Positions 42,703 through 55,698 of a stretch of DNA of 64,000 nucleotides are shown one piece after another. The notes below the pieces were generated by a model that worked only from the letters and a program-made list of their open reading frames with translations, had not been told where the DNA came from and did not search any database. How positions within the stretch are numbered: position 1 is the stretch's first letter; every line of letters begins with the position of its first letter. The stretch lies in assembly GCA_024699855.1 (NCBI GenBank), contig JAMPIQ010000001.1, positions 3,906,001 through 3,970,000 on the forward strand, in the 5' to 3' direction. Position numbers and translations under genes: made by a program. This DNA comes from Aphelenchoides besseyi. Lineage: Eukaryota; Nematoda; Chromadorea; Rhabditida; Aphelenchoididae.

Positions 42703-43824
42703 ATGAAAATCAAAAAGAAAACGCGATTTGGTGAAATCGAAATCGCTCAGAACGAAGAAAACATTTCAATACAAATTTCAAACTTTGCTTCGGGATATGA
42801 TGCAAATATTAATCTTCAATCATCGACGCTTTTGGATTTCGGTTGTACGTTAGAGCACGTTCTCTTTCTTGTTACCAAAGATGCTCGATTCGTTTTGATC
42901 GTATTTGATTTGACATCAAGGGTAATCTAAATGAACGAAATGTAACTACGTGGTTACTTTTAGATTGTTTTTGAATGTCTCCAGTCAATCGAAGATTCGA
43001 GAGTTTGGACGAAAAAAGAAGCAGAAGAAATCGAACGGTCTTTGTGCGAGAGCGATCGCCGGATCTTGGGCCTTTTAAGTGTTGAGGAAGAAGCTACAAA
43101 GGATGTTCACAATCAATCTGCGTGTCTTGCTCTCACTTTGTTCAATGGCTATCTTATTCAAAATAATAAAAAAACTGGAAGATCGTCAATTCAAAGGTTA
43201 ACGGACTTTTGATTTCGATAGTAAAAACGATCTTCAGAATATTCGAGTCTCGGCAGAAAGATTCACTACTAAAAAATACAGTCTATGAAATGGATGCTCC
43301 GATAATCAAGGTCAGTTTTTGAGGAAGTTCTATTAAACGGTGAACTTCAGTTGGCAACAGGAAACGATTTTGTTGTACTTTTAAATCAAAATGGTGTTGT
43401 TCTCACACTTGGAACCGGATCACGAGGTGAACTGGGAAATATACCGATGTTACCACGATGTGATGAACCAAAACAAATCGAAGACTTAGTAGAATCAGAA
43501 ATCAAAATCGTCGACATTGCTTGTGGTGGTTGGCATTCTTTAGTGTTGACCGTCGACCACGATGTTTATGCATTTGGTTGGAACGATGAAGGCCAATGCG
43601 GAATATCACAACAAGAAGTGATTGTCTTGGTTTTACATTCAATCAATTCTGTTTTTTTCAGTCTCCGCTTGTTGAAATTCCTTATCCAATGAACTTAGCG
43701 AAACCAGCGATTGCGATACGTGCGAATATGAAGAGTTCATTTGTGACTTTGAGTAAGCAAAGAAATATTACTTGTAAAGACGATTTTAGACGATGGAACA
43801 ACGGAGTCGTACGGAAATCTTTGA
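42703..43824 (+). CDS. RCC1-repeat protein (RCCD1-like), short C-terminus
   Basis: Six exons with 35-50-bp introns join in frame, giving about 290 residues. The N-terminal half has no named motif. The second half has RCC1-type repeats: NGVVLTLGTGSRGELGNI, IVDIACGGWHSLVLTVDHDVYAFGWNDEG (quoted in part; about 43,500-43,590), and a last partial repeat ending SSFVTLNDGT. One or two blades with a unique N-terminus resemble RCCD1, which helps recruit the KDM8 demethylase in vertebrates, but many RCC1 proteins look alike. The last intron (43,753-43,789) leads to a stop at 43,822, so the final blade is shorter than usual. It lies back to back with the SXP/RAL-2 gene. Confidence 0.75.
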
Positions 43825-44499
43825 TTGCTGTGTTCATCGGTTCACTTTGGGTCTTTGAATTTCGGTGTTTTGTTTTGATTAAAAATAAATTCTTATCTGT
43901 TTTATTCAATGACCTCAAACTCTTGAGGGTCAACATTCGAATTGCAACGCCATCATAAAGACAAATCTGCGAGAAGATGAGCAGTGGATGTGCTTATCAG
44001 ATATCAATAATGACAAGAACGGAGGTCAAACCAATCAAACGAACGTGACAGAAGGTCGCAACGAAAGAGATCGGATCGAACGGTTCAAAGGCATCTCGTC
44101 GATCAAACTAAACTCCCGACAACTGTAAACGAACTGCTCTGCAAATTGGGTTGTGTTATTTCTCGAGCTATTCGAGCACTGCAAGTGCCGCTGCGGGTGT
44201 CTTTTGCCTCCGGCGATTTTTCTAATTGTCTTTGATTTCAACTCTTGCTCCTCGACTCCCGACAGAAATCCGGAGCTCCTTGACGTACGCGGAGATTTCT
44301 ATTGGGTTCATTTCGCCGTTAATCCAATTCACCTGCCACTGCTCGTTGCAATTGACTTTCTTTTTTGCATTCCGTTTTTCTTTTGCTTCTAATTACCGTA
44401 AACTCTTGTGAGAATATAAGACATTCCTTTCGCTAATTGTGACCACAATGTTAAGAGTACAGTTGATCATTGGCGTATTTCAGTGATACGTCAAGTGAA
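43825..44499. other. Spacer, no supported gene
   Basis: Short frames on both strands lack domains. A 3' splice-like 'cgtatttcag' at about 44,482 lies 18 bases before the next gene's ATG and may accept a spliced leader. Confidence 0.45.
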
Positions 44500-45927
44500 A
44501 TGAGATTGGAAGTTACCGTCCTCTTTTTAACTCAGTTGGTTTACATCGTTCAATCGTCGATCTTCTGTCCGCATCCCGTTTATCCGAGCAGCGACGAAGA
44601 GTTCGGTGAGTTCATTGAATCGTTTATAGTATCATCAGTTGTTTACTTGTAGTTGTTGCATCGATTCAAGCCCGACAACAGCGGCCAACAAATGAAGCAT
44701 ACTATCGAATTGCCGAAGACATCGAAGATGCGGATTTCAAACGTAAATCTGCGCGTTTTCGTCTGATGACCACCCGCGATTCCACTGAATGTCCTTTCCG
44801 TGGTTGTTTGTCCGAAATCGCTCCATCTGAACCGAAAAGCCATGGAACTGTTCTCTATCAAACAAGTGTCATTGGAAAAATGATTCCACCCGGTTTCTTT
44901 GCAATGGACGTTGCTCAACGTCTTTACTGTGTAGTTACGGATGGTGATTGCGGTGCCACGATTCCACTTTATCGTCATTACCGTCTTTCACCAACTGGAA
45001 TTTGTAAGTTTATGCGATCATTAACATTGATTTATATTGTTTCCAGATCACGCATACACTGTCGAGGCTGATACGACCATTGAAGGATACACCAAAGAGT
45101 TAAGCCCGTTGTGTTACGTGTGGCCAAAAACACGTCCAAACATCAACGTCTCCGATACACCGTCAACTTTGATTCCATCATTGAACGAAATTCTTCAACG
45201 TTTGGCTCCGAAAACAACCACCGTTTCAACCACCACAACTAAAGAGTCAAAAGACACTAAGGACTCGACAGAAGAAGAAATTCGTCAAGAGAATTTGAAC
45301 ATCGTAAAGGAAACTAAACCGACCGAAGTCGCTGATGAAGTTGAGGGATCAGGCGCTGATCCGGAAGTTAAAGAGAAGAAAGTAGTGACGAAAACTTCGA
45401 AAAAAGTGGCTCGTGACGAAAAGAAAAAAGTTGTTGCACAAGACGAACCAAAAAAATCAAAGAAAGTGGTTGTCAAAGTCGAAGAGAAGAAGTCCGAGAC
45501 TAAACTCAAAAAACAACCAGAAGCTTCAAAGACGCAAGAGATCAAAGACGTTATCTCAAGTTCTAGTGATGAATCGAAAGTTGATGAATCGCCAAGTGAC
45601 GAATCGAATGCTTCGGACAGCAGTGAAGTGTCAGCTGAAGACTTGCTTCATCCGCAAAAGATTCTCCACTTTGAAAGCGTCAATGAGCCGGCGAAAGTCG
45701 ACAAAGTGATCATCACTCCACGAGTTGAACCAAAAGCCGATGATGAGATGCCGAAGCCCGCAACTTTGATGCCTAACGATTCGGAAAGTGTTTTGACGTC
45801 TGATGAAGATGAAGAACGAGCTCGTGAATTGGCGAAGTTTAATGCTCGCAAATCCGGAAAAGAGCCAATTGAAGTTGGAGAACAACAAGACGAAAAAGCT
45901 CAGCTGATCAAATTCGAAGACTCTTAA
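44500..45927 (+). CDS. Secreted DUF5648-like protein with long charged tail
   Basis: Three exons (44,500-44,605; 44,653-45,003; 45,047-45,927) join in frame to about 445 residues. The start is a signal peptide (MRLEVTVLFLTQLVYIVQSS). A cysteine-containing domain follows with FFAMDVAQRLYCVV and TIPLYRHYRLSPTG, continuing HAYTVEADTTIEGYTKELSP and CYVW. The 'PLYR.Y.....HAYT......GY...L.CYVW' pattern resembles DUF5648, a lectin-like repeat found in secreted animal and bacterial proteins. From about residue 190 the protein is a disordered Lys/Glu/Asp/Ser-rich tail to the end. Function is unknown. A secreted protein with an acidic-basic tail could bind mineral, matrix or other proteins, but that is inference. 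Confidence 0.72.
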
Positions 45928-46264
45928 TTGTTTGTATCACACTCATACGATTCTTTAAACGTCCCTAGTTTTCACTTTCTTAATCACATTCCAATCATTG
46001 TATCTCCAAAAATTTAATCCAAATAATTGTCTTGATAATAAATAGCCGCAATAGAGGAATCGAATCAAAGTGTTTCAAAAAAACTTGTCGAATGGAACCG
46101 GGGTTGAATAATGATAAAATTGTTTATACTTAATCGAAAAAATAAGATGCGTTGAAATCTCACGGAATGTAGAAAAGAAATCGAATGAGAAGAATTATAA
46201 GCTTGAAACCGACTTCTTGATTAGTAATTTGCTTGCTGTCTTCCCACTTGCACAGTGTTTTCAA
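45928..46264. other. Spacer between convergent genes
   Basis: Holds the 3' end of the DUF5648-like gene, with AATAAA at about 46,037, and the 3' end of the convergent NEURL2-like gene. Nothing else is seen. Confidence 0.5.
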
Positions 46265-47099
46265 TCATACGACCACCGGGTTCATAGCGAAACGCAAATC
46301 CAACGATTGTCGAATTCGTTTCGGCATCGGAAGTTTCGTTTGTGTGTCACGAAAAGTTCGGCAAAAAGTTTGTTCGCACAAAGTCGACAAACAAGGAACT
46401 GAAAGACGCTTGCACGTCGCTGATTAAGTCAACATACCAAATCTCTTGATCGGAATCACTTCCGCGCTCTTGGTCACACCAAAAAGATCGACAACCGCGT
46501 AGATTGCTCGTCCGGGAGTCACTACGATCGGTTCATCGCGAAACGGAATTTTTTGGTTGTTGATCAAAGCAAACGGTTGAACCAATCCGTCGGCAATTGG
46601 CTTGAAGGAGATTCCGAAAATCGCGTCCGTCTCCATGGGAAATGCCGTCGAACTGTTCGGTTTGCAGGGCAACGGCACGAGAAACGTTTCGTTGTTGAAT
46701 TCGCTAAAACCAACTCGATTGCACAGCAAAAAACAAGAGACATACACTGAGTCAAGATTGGGATGTTGTGATGGATCGACGGTCGTTAGTCCCAATCGCA
46801 ATCGTCCAGTCCAACTGCAAGCATACGAACACGAAAGCACTTGGCAACTTACCCGTGTTCAACACGTCGTATTTGAATGACGAACGGAAACTCGGGTCGT
46901 AGGGCTTTTGCACTGAAACAGAGTCCACGAAACGAAGCGACTCTCGAAGCTGCTCGTCCTTCATCCGAAAGCTGAATATTTCGGCTACAGAAATCGTGGA
47001 ATTTCTGATTGCGATCATTTTCATCGTAACTAAAAAATCAATTTGACCCAAAATAAAAAGACCAACTAACCACCAATTTTCGATCGAATTGTCCATCAT
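46265..47099 (-). CDS. neurl2: Neuralized-repeat, SOCS-box protein (NEURL2-like)
   Basis: Four exons join in frame, about 230 residues. After a short N-terminus the NHR (Neuralized) domain starts FHDFCSRNIQLSDEGRAASR and continues ALRPEFPFVIQIRRVEHG, WTGRLRLGLTTVDP and RAIYAVVDLFGVTKSAEVIP. The last exon encodes VPCLSTLCEQTFC and LPMPKRIRQSL, fitting a SOCS box. NHR followed by a SOCS box with the 'YAVVD.F..TKS' strand is the layout of NEURL2 (Ozz), a substrate adaptor of a Cullin-5 ubiquitin ligase studied in muscle. The final exon uses a 41-base intron that removes an apparent stop at 46,424. It is convergent with the gene to its left. Confidence 0.78.
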
Positions 47100-47779
47100 T
47101 CACATTTCTTTTACAGTCTCGGAAGAACACCGATTGCTATGGTTTACGTTCGAAAATCACAAGCAACGTGATTTGTTGAGCGCGATTTGTGAAGATAAAA
47201 ACCGTAGGGTTTTCACAAATCGATAGACTGAGCATTTCGCGTCGTGATGAAAACCCTTCGATTCACATTTATTGCTTATTGTTCTCCATTTGAACTGTCA
47301 GTTATCATTGAATGGCATGCAAATTGTGCTCCGTAAACTTTCTGTTCCATGTCCAATGGCGATATCATCATGGAACATGCTCGTAGCTATTTTTCGAGTT
47401 TCTGCATGACTCTCGATAGTGGTCGAGATGTACGTGTGCTATCGATGTGCCCATCTCCGAACAAACGCCCGACACTTTCATCCTAATTTGAAGAGGCAAT
47501 TCCCGTTCTACGTGAATCGTCGGATTACTTGTTTTCGAGTTTATGGAAAATAATTCAAATAACAAAATTCAACTGTCTTCGTGCGCGTAATCGAATTTCG
47601 AGTTGATCGACGTGTGGAATCCTTAAGGTCATTCTATACAACGTTTTCACGGTGATTGTATTCGAATGACGACAGCAACTAACCGTCGGCTTTTTGCGTG
47701 AATTTCAATCGTCCGGTCGCCAAAAGCAATTCGTTTTGGATTCTAAACAAATAAAACAATTTGAAAGGGATTATAGTCG
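47100..47779. other. Spacer, no supported gene
   Basis: This is a divergent region between the NEURL2-like and exchanger genes and probably holds promoters. A minus-strand frame at 47,368-47,565 has no support. Confidence 0.45.
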
Positions 47780-47957
47780 AATGCCTCTATTGCGTATTTT
47801 CGACGTGCTAACCGTTTTATTGCTTTTCTCTCTCTCGAGTTTGTTTGTTGTTTTGGATTACACGAATTACCGTGAATACTCGTCGAAACGATCGCTTATT
47901 TCAGGGTTACAATCCTCAGTGAACGAGGAAATGACCATTAGTCTTAATTTGAATTAA
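47780..47957 (+). CDS. Possible small membrane or signal-bearing peptide
   Basis: From an ATG at about 47,780 the frame encodes 59 residues beginning MPLLRIFDVLTVLLLFSLSS, a good signal peptide or signal anchor, then a polar tail. It ends 45 bases before the exchanger gene's ATG. It could be a separate small gene, an upstream open frame, or chance. No family is recognised. Confidence 0.3.
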
Positions 47958-48002
47958 GTTCCATTTTACTCAAAAACTCATTTGTGCCAAACGTGTCAAG
48001 AG

Positions 48003-50278
48003 ATGCGAACTCCCGGCCTTCCGACGTTGGCCATCACGGCCACCTTCATTGGTTGTACGTTCATGTTAGTTGTTTTGAACAACAGCAACAATCGTCGACA
48101 CACAACTCATCTGTCTGTTCATCACGGTGCATTTCCATACAACGAAAAACAACATCCGGATAATCATCATCATGGACATGAGACTGTGAAACCACAGCAA
48201 GAAGAACTGAGCGTTTTTGATCCCGTTGGACTGCAAATGCACAACATCAGTGATCCGTGAGTCCGACTTTGCTTCTTTGACTTTTGAGCGCTTTCAGTGC
48301 CAATAACCAGTCGAGCAAACAACCAATCATTCAAGAAAAAACACTTCAAGCAGAGGAAAAGAAAGACTCACTTTCTATATTCTTTATTTTGCTTGTTATT
48401 GTTTTGGCAACACTTCTGGTTCACCTCATTTTAATCACCGAATTCTACTACATGCCCGAACCTTTGGCCATCGTGCTGTTGGGCGCCGTGATTGGATTCA
48501 TTCTGTCGTACAGTCGTTGGGATTGGAGAGAAGTCGAATCATTCAATTCGAACATCTTCTTTCTTGCACTTCTACCGCCGATTATTTTCGAACAAGGATA
48601 CACGGTTAACAAGGGAAATTTCTTTGCTAACATCATTCCAATATTGACGTTTGCGATCATTGGCACCGCTGTTACTGCTCTGATAATGAGCAGTGGAATT
48701 TACTTTTTTGGACGAGTAAGTTTTCTCAAGAAGAATATCTGCATTCTTGTATTGCAGCTTGGATTGATTTATCGACTCTCAGCTATCGAATGTTTCGCTT
48801 TTGGCTCGATTCTATCGGCCGTTGATCCGGTGATTACGTTGGCCATTTTTCAAGCCTTGAAAGTCGAACCACAACTTTACATGTTGGCGTTTGGGGAATC
48901 GATGCTCAACGATGCGGTTGCCATTGTATTAACAACGACAGCAATGCAGTTGAATGCTGCAGACTTATCGCATGTTGGAACATTTGCGATGTTGAAATAT
49001 GCGGTTGGTCGATTCATGGCCATGTTCTTTGTCTCTGCTTTGCTTGGAATTTTCATCGGCGTTATCAGTGCTTTGGTAAGTCAATTAAATGGAAAATTTG
49101 AACGGTTGTTTAGCTCTACAAGCATATTAATTTACGTCGAACACCCGCGTTGGAAATGGCTCTACTTCTTGTTTTTGCGTATCTGCCCTATGGTCTTGCT
49201 GAAACTTTAGAGCTTTCTGGAATCATGGCCATTTTGAGTTGTGCAATTACAATGAGCCAATACACGCATTTCAATTTGACACCAATGACTCAACTAACAA
49301 TGCAAATGACATTTCGAACGTTGTCATTTGTTGCTGGTGAGTTGAGTTCATAAGAAGCTAGTTGACAAGTTTGGTATAGAAACCTCAGTGTTCTCCTATC
49401 TTGGTCTTGCGTTGTTCTCAATTCGTCTTATCTTCCAGCCTGCATTCTTGATTTGCAGCATTGTATGTGGATACTTGAGTGATTTGAACATTTTTACGAA
49501 TTCCAGGTGCTCATCTTTCTTTCGCGTGCAGCAAACATTTTTCCGTTGAGTTTCCTCATCAACAAGTGTCTTAAGAACAACCAAATTTCAATTAAAAACC
49601 AAGTGATCATGTGGTTTTCTGGAATGCGCGGTGCAGTTTCTTTTGCCTTGGCGTTGCATGCCGGAAACTTCGAGAACAAACAGATGATACTCACTTCAAC
49701 TTTGTTTATTGTCTTGTTCTCGATCGTTTTTATGGGCGGTTCGGCGTTGCCGTTGATCAAAGTTCTCGATCAGGTATTTCCCACGGAACAACTTCCGCAG
49801 ATTGCTGATCGAACTGATCGTCGGCCAAAAACAGCGCCGAGTACCTCTTCCTCGAGTGTGTCCCGTAAATCCCGACGAATTCTGTTGAGCAAAACACGCG
49901 AAATGAACGATGGTATTGCCGAAAATGAGACCATGGATTCAACAGATTCACGATATTCAACACATCGCGAAAAAGGTTTCTTGACGAGAATCAACGACGA
50001 ATTCGTTCGACCACTACTCATACGAAATTTGAGTCGAGATGTGAGTTATAAGTTTACAAACTCATTTGCATTTCTGTGTTTAGGATCGAGTCGAAGATCG
50101 ACTACGCATTGAACAAATGGTAAAAGCTTTACGTATTGACGATGGCGACAATTCCAATTATCAATCGAACTATCATTCGGAGAACGAAGATCACGATGAA
50201 TATGAGGGACAGCAACAGTATAATTCCCATCACGACCAACATCCGCTGTTAAGCTCAACGCCCAACTGTACAGTTTGA
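48003..50278 (+). CDS. slc9a8: Na+/H+ exchanger, SLC9A8 (NHE8)-like
   Basis: Seven exons join in frame. After a hydrophobic start and a His-rich loop, the exchanger domain shows FFLALLPPIIFEQGYTVNK, GSILSAVDPVITLAIFQAL and FGESMLNDAVAIVL (with the ND and AVDPV motifs of transport). LYKHINLRRTPALEMALLLV, FAYLPYGLAETLELSGIMAI, SRAANIFPLSFLIN and MWFSGMRGAVSFALALHAG follow. These segments match NHE8 better than the plasma-membrane NHEs. The cytosolic tail is Ser-rich with acidic, His-rich ends. NHE8 exchanges Na+ or K+ for H+ in Golgi and endosomal membranes. All key residues are present and no breaks are seen. Confidence 0.9.
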
Positions 50279-53200
50279 GTTGACATTCCATCCAACTTTC
50301 TTATACCTTTCACTTCTTTCGTTGCAATCATCTACTTGGAAATCTCTCGGTTATTCAATTGCAATCCGCTTGTCTTCAACAAAACCGGTATTTGTGCATC
50401 AAAGGTATTCTATTCGATGTAGTAACTTATTCCTCGGTTGTTTCCAATCTCTTGCCTATTCCGTTTTTGTGATTTTCCCACTTTCTAATTATTGTTAATC
50501 GACTAACGTCCGCTTTATAGTCTTGTATAAATTAAGTGCCAAGTTTCTAAAATAAATCTAAACACTCCCTCGTAACCTTAAAAATGACGTTTTGTGCTTT
50601 CGAGCGAGCAAAAACCAAAAGATGCTGAAGGTGACGATCGTTCGTTCGCGTCATTTTCTCATTTCATTCGATGAACTGGAGCGCAGACCATACGGAAGTA
50701 CAATTCAACAACTCGCAGACATGTAACGACACAAGTCTGACCGACCCTCTAATTCACACCAAAAAAACGTGTTTTGGAATTAAAAGAACGGTCAGTCTCA
50801 CTACGCTCGAATAAGCTTAAGCGAAATGTTTTTCACGTAATTAGAATCGCCTATAGACTGTAGATTGAAATCAAATTCAAAGAACACTCGCGACGAAATG
50901 CACAAATTTTGATGCAAAATCAGGTTCTTAATCGTTAAATTTTCTTCAGAAGAGTGCACTTGTACTCCGTCAGTCAGCTTGTAAACAATCTGGGCGTTAG
51001 TCGAATCATTTCGTCGGAAAACGGTGGTTGAATTCCGAACTCGGCCTCTGAATCACACCCTGAATGACCTTACTAGTTTCCGAAGATCCTACGGAAATCG
51101 AATCATTTTTCAAAGATTCGTCATTTGCAACAATTAGGCGTGGCACCCGATGCTCTGCGATCCCTGTGGTTTTCAGCGCTTACTCACGCATTAAAAAGCA
51201 AAATCATTTCTCGCGTAACTCACCAATTTCTCAATTCACGTCTATTTTCAACGTCATTGTTCGAAAAAACGTTCAGATTTCGTTTGATGGTCGTTGATTA
51301 GCAATTGAACAAAAGATGCGGAATTCCAACGAGCAAAAACATCTCGTCAATCGACGGAACATAAATCTCTCAATTCAATTGTAGCGAAGACCACGAGCTT
51401 CACATTTTGCGTCGTTGATTTGCGCTTCGACATTCGAAGATCAGAAGTTTGCACGTGTGTTTACGGCACGCGAATTTGGAAACAAATCAAACTAAAAATA
51501 AACGCAGTGGATTTCAGCAAATCAAATTAACTCCAAGAACGATTGAGAGACGGGAGTTGCAAGCACGTGAGTTTTGCAATGAAATCAAAAAGTCAAGTGA
51601 TCACTCGGTTGTTGTTCTTATTTTGGATTCTTGTGTCGTTAACAGGAAGCAGGAAGAAAGCGCGAGAAAAATAGCGCAATTAGTTGGTATGTTTTGGGTC
51701 AACTTCACTTGTCAACAGCGTACTGTAGGGTGAGGGTGTGGATGATGTATTGGGCAACGTCAAGTTCGTTCATTAGCGACAGTTTCTTGGTGACTTTTGT
51801 TTTTGTGACGAATGCCATTTGTTCGTTAAACGTTTCGGCGGGTGTGTGAGCGTGAAGATGAGAAAATCAAGTTCAAATCGAAACGAGAACGTTTTCTCCC
51901 AATTTACGGAACATCGCTTCGAGCACAGGCTACAACCTACTCTCTGATCAGCTCATAATACTCTTCTTTTGCTCATTGATCATTACCTTTTGTTTCGCTC
52001 TTTGTAGTCAAATAGAAGTCTAAGAAGCTGTCTATCAGACAATAACTTGTACGTTGGCAAACTTAGAAGTTTGTGTTCAATTCTGGTCATCAAAACAAAG
52101 TGCGCAAACAGTAGAAGGAGTTCGACAACTTAAACGCACTTTCGAGATTCAATTGGAAGAACCTTTGTAATCAATTCGATTGCTTTCTTTTCATTATACT
52201 TAGAAAGTTATTGTAACATTGTTGTATTACGAAATGGACTTCTATTTTTGTTCTCTAGTTGAACGCTGCTCTTTGCACGAGTTTGAAGAATTGGAGCACC
52301 CTTTTACTTGCTAGTACAAAGACATTCGCTAATTCAATGCTTCCAAAATGAGATTGAATTAAGCGGTTAACTCGAATGTCAAGTGCCCAATTTTTACGCT
52401 TGATTTATGACGAAGATCATGCGTGGGTGTAAACTCTTGAGTATACGGTCATTTGGTTGTCTAAAAAGATGATCAATATGTGACCAAAGGTAATTATTTT
52501 AACCGGGAAGTATGCACAGAGAACCTGCTTGTCACATTTAACGTGATCGACTTTCATCTTCTGCACTTTCAATTGCCTCAACATAACTCGTTGAAACAAA
52601 GAAATGACTGTGTTTACTTAAAGTCGTAAATTTCTGTCGTGCAGGTATCGTCTGATTATTTTGGTCTAATGAACGGATGCAGGTTTTTAACTGTGACTCA
52701 CAAACAAATTTTTCGCATTCCATCAGCAATTTGGAATGTTGCGAATTACGAAACGTCGGCTTTTGTACGTGATGTTCGCTCGGCCGATAAGAAGTGGGTC
52801 AGATTCGCGCAGTTGAAAGGTTTACAGTGTTTTTCGCTGAGTGGGCACATTCATCTTATACGGTCAACGATTGGTAGTACGTTTGTCCAACAGTGTACTT
52901 GAAAAGTGCAATTAGCAGACATTGATGACGTCAATTGACACACTCCTAGAAATTTCACAATCTCCTCCTCCCACCGTTCATTCGACGAAGCACAGTTGGC
53001 GCATAATTTACGGTCCGCCTCTCCGAATTTCGCCAATTTTATGTTTGGAATGTTTCTCTAACAGATCTCGCAAGTATATAAAGGTAACAGTGAATGGCCT
53101 TTACGTTAAATCCATAGAACTTCTGTTGTAGTCGTTGGAGATTGAATGAGCTTGCGAGAGTCTCGTTCCATTTCGCTGTTTTCTGATACCGTTTCTGTTT

Positions 53201-53655
53201 TCCTGTTCTTCGATCACCTCGTTGTATTTTGTACTTGAATGATTGTGATGCCGAGTATTTTGTGTTTTCTAGACAAGTTCCTACATTGGTTGTGGGTTTT
53301 CAAATCGAATTTGGGGTTGGAATGAAAAACCAAGACGGGCGGGTCGCTGATTTGCGTGTTGATCATCGACTCCGCCCGTTCATTTAAGTTCTGTTTTTCC
53401 ACCCGCATTTCATTTGACATTGTTCACGTTGACGATTTTCGACGTGTTTGCTGATTCATCGGTAAGCTCTTATCCGTAACGAAATTCACCACCGGGTTTT
53501 CTTATCGTGCACCAGATTCGTCAGTTGGCGTGTTTGCAAATTTGTTGCGGTTGACGGATTTCGTGTCGTACTCTTGCACTTTCGCTTTCCGTATTTTCGT
53601 TTCTCGAAACTGATTATAAAGTCTTCCATTGTCTTCAGACTACTACCAGTTCACC
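50279..53655. other. Long region without a supported gene
   Basis: I see the exchanger's 3' end, with AATAAA at about 50,551, then 3 kb of AT-rich sequence. Short frames (for example 51,449-51,733 and 52,639-52,902, plus strand) lack domains or consistent splicing. No transposase, inverted repeat or tandem repeat stands out. The last ~400 bases may be the promoter of the next gene. Confidence 0.4.
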
Positions 53656-53659
53656 AAAA

Positions 53660-55515
53660 TGATTCATCCGATTAACATCGAAGCCGATCTTCTCGCTTCC
53701 AATCCTCAACGACCGTCGTTGATTGAGCCCAAAAAACGATTGCGCATCACGTAAGTTGTTTTTTTTAATCTGAAGTCCTTTCCTTGTTTTGAATTCCATT
53801 GATCAAAAATCGTTTGCAAAAGTGGAAATGTTTTCTTACGTCAAACACCTTCCCGTATGTGGCCTCTGAAACGTTGGTTTACAAAAAGTTAAACTGTTTG
53901 GGAGCAAGTTTTGCACATGCATCGCCTGTGCAGATTCTTCAAAATTCTCGTTGTAACGCTGAAAGTGCCACACCTAAACGCAGTTGGGGAATCACCGCGA
54001 TCGAAAACCCGAATTTGAGTTTAAAGCTGAAAACACTAATCAATTCATCAGCTGTCGATTTCGACTCGAACTCAACATTCCGTTGACTTAATTGGTCGCT
54101 GTGAACTTTTCTTTCGTTGCTGTTGAAGTGCACAAATCGATTACTGACAATCAAAAAAACTCTCGACCTTCAAATACTCGCCGAAGAACACTTCCAAGGT
54201 TCTAACAAAGGTGGGGGTGGAATGCAAGACAGTTTCTGTTGTCTGTGTTTCTTCAGATCAACTGAAGGTGATTCTCGAAAACAAGCGTCTCGACCACCAA
54301 GTCGGAACTTTTCTCTCCGGTGTTTTGATCAAGTGCACGCGTTCCGATTCACAAGTGTGTAACAATGAAAAACAAAGCAAACTCGATATGATTTTGCTGT
54401 CGATTCAGACGTTAGCGTATGTTTTCGCTGAAGTCGATCGACCGTATTTCTTATTATGTCGCGTACTTTTGAGTTGATGTGAGAGAACTCGTTTCAAATT
54501 TCGACGCAAATACTCGAATGTAACCACGAACAATTGCAATTCACCAAGATTTCAAACAGTTTTGTCACAACAAATGTTTCAGATACGCAAACGACGGACG
54601 ACGAATTGTCGACGGCAAAGTGAAGAACTTGACGAGTCCAACGAGCCTGTGGAAAGACTGTTTTCTTCGTTCGTTTACTCACCGTCTTGCAACACAAGCC
54701 ACAGCCGAAGTCGGCGAAACATCGTCTATTGACTCGTTTGTTGATGTTGTCGATTTGAAGCCCGAACTCGAACAAAAACACAAAATCGCTTTGGCAAATC
54801 GACGTGATTCAAGTTCCTCCGACGATGACATCTTGCCCGCTACCGTTATCCAAGGACCGTTGGCTACAAGCCCGGAAATTTCGTTGGCTCGACGTCCATC
54901 GACAAAAGTATCCGCCGAGTTGATTGCTCCACTTCGTAAATCGTGTTGTGAAATGCATGGATTCAAAGAGTTTCTCCGCTTTGATTTTGCTAACAGCAAC
55001 ATTTTCAAAACAATCGAAAAGCCAACAGTATTCACACCTAAAACGTAAAAAGTCGTGAAACCAAATGAAGAATCGAATTTCTATTTTAGAATTGGATCCA
55101 GAATTTGGACACGAGATGCCGATAAACCACGACCGACTCTTTCCAATGGTTTATGCTTCAAAATTTCGTCTGTCACTTCGTTAATGGACAAATTGGCGAT
55201 TTGCGTCGACGTTCAAAATCCTACCAATCGGCCAGTCGCAATTGAAGTAAGCATTTAAACCTTCACATAACAACAACTAATATCTCGTCTCTTGTCATTT
55301 ACTTATTTTTCTTTTTTCGATAGTGATTCACGTCCATCGACAAGCCAACAACCAAACAAAGGAGCTGATTCACAGCGAAAAATGTCAAATTAAATGTACG
55401 GACGGTGGATCGGAGCAGAAGTTTGATCTTAAAGTCGATGAGCAGATACGTGATGTTGCTGGAAAATCTGAGACATTTCCTGTGATAACTTTTCTGGGAC
55501 ATGTAATTGACTGCT
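53660..55515 (+). CDS. Unrecognised multi-exon gene
   Basis: The first exon encodes MIHPINIEADLLASNPQRPS up to a GT donor at 53,752. Later blocks read well: VSVVCVSSDQLKVILENKRL and GTFLSGVLIKCT (about 54.24-54.35 kb), YANDGRRIVDGKVKNLTSP (about 54.58 kb), a Ser/Asp-rich linker (54.78-54.9 kb), a Cys/Phe block ending PTVFTPKT, then IGSRIWTRDADKPRP, DVQNPTNRPVAIE and IHVHRQANNQTKELIHSEKC up to the stop near 55,515. Beta-rich segments with 'V.N.TNRPV.IEV' suggest an arrestin-type or immunoglobulin-like sandwich, possibly a trafficking factor. I cannot name the family. A stop after TPKT (55,046) is not explained by an obvious intron. Confidence 0.45.
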
Positions 55516-55698
55516 AATTGAAAGACTCTCGTGTACCCGATCGAGAATGCGAAACGAATGATTTTTGCTTTACTGCTTTTAAATTATTACCGTTACTGAG
55601 CTCAAACCTTTTTATGATGCTTTATACATTTCTTTTGTAGCAATACGATCATTCCACGTAGCTCGTCGTAAATCTGTGCTTTCTGCTTCTTTTTGAGA

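Noticed and set aside
47368..47565. Minus-strand frame in the spacer upstream of the exchanger gene
   Set aside because: No domain, no splice sites, and it lies in a likely shared promoter region.
53660..55515. Assignment to the RGP1/arrestin trafficking family
   Set aside because: A few beta-strand patterns fit, but no diagnostic motif could be matched with confidence.
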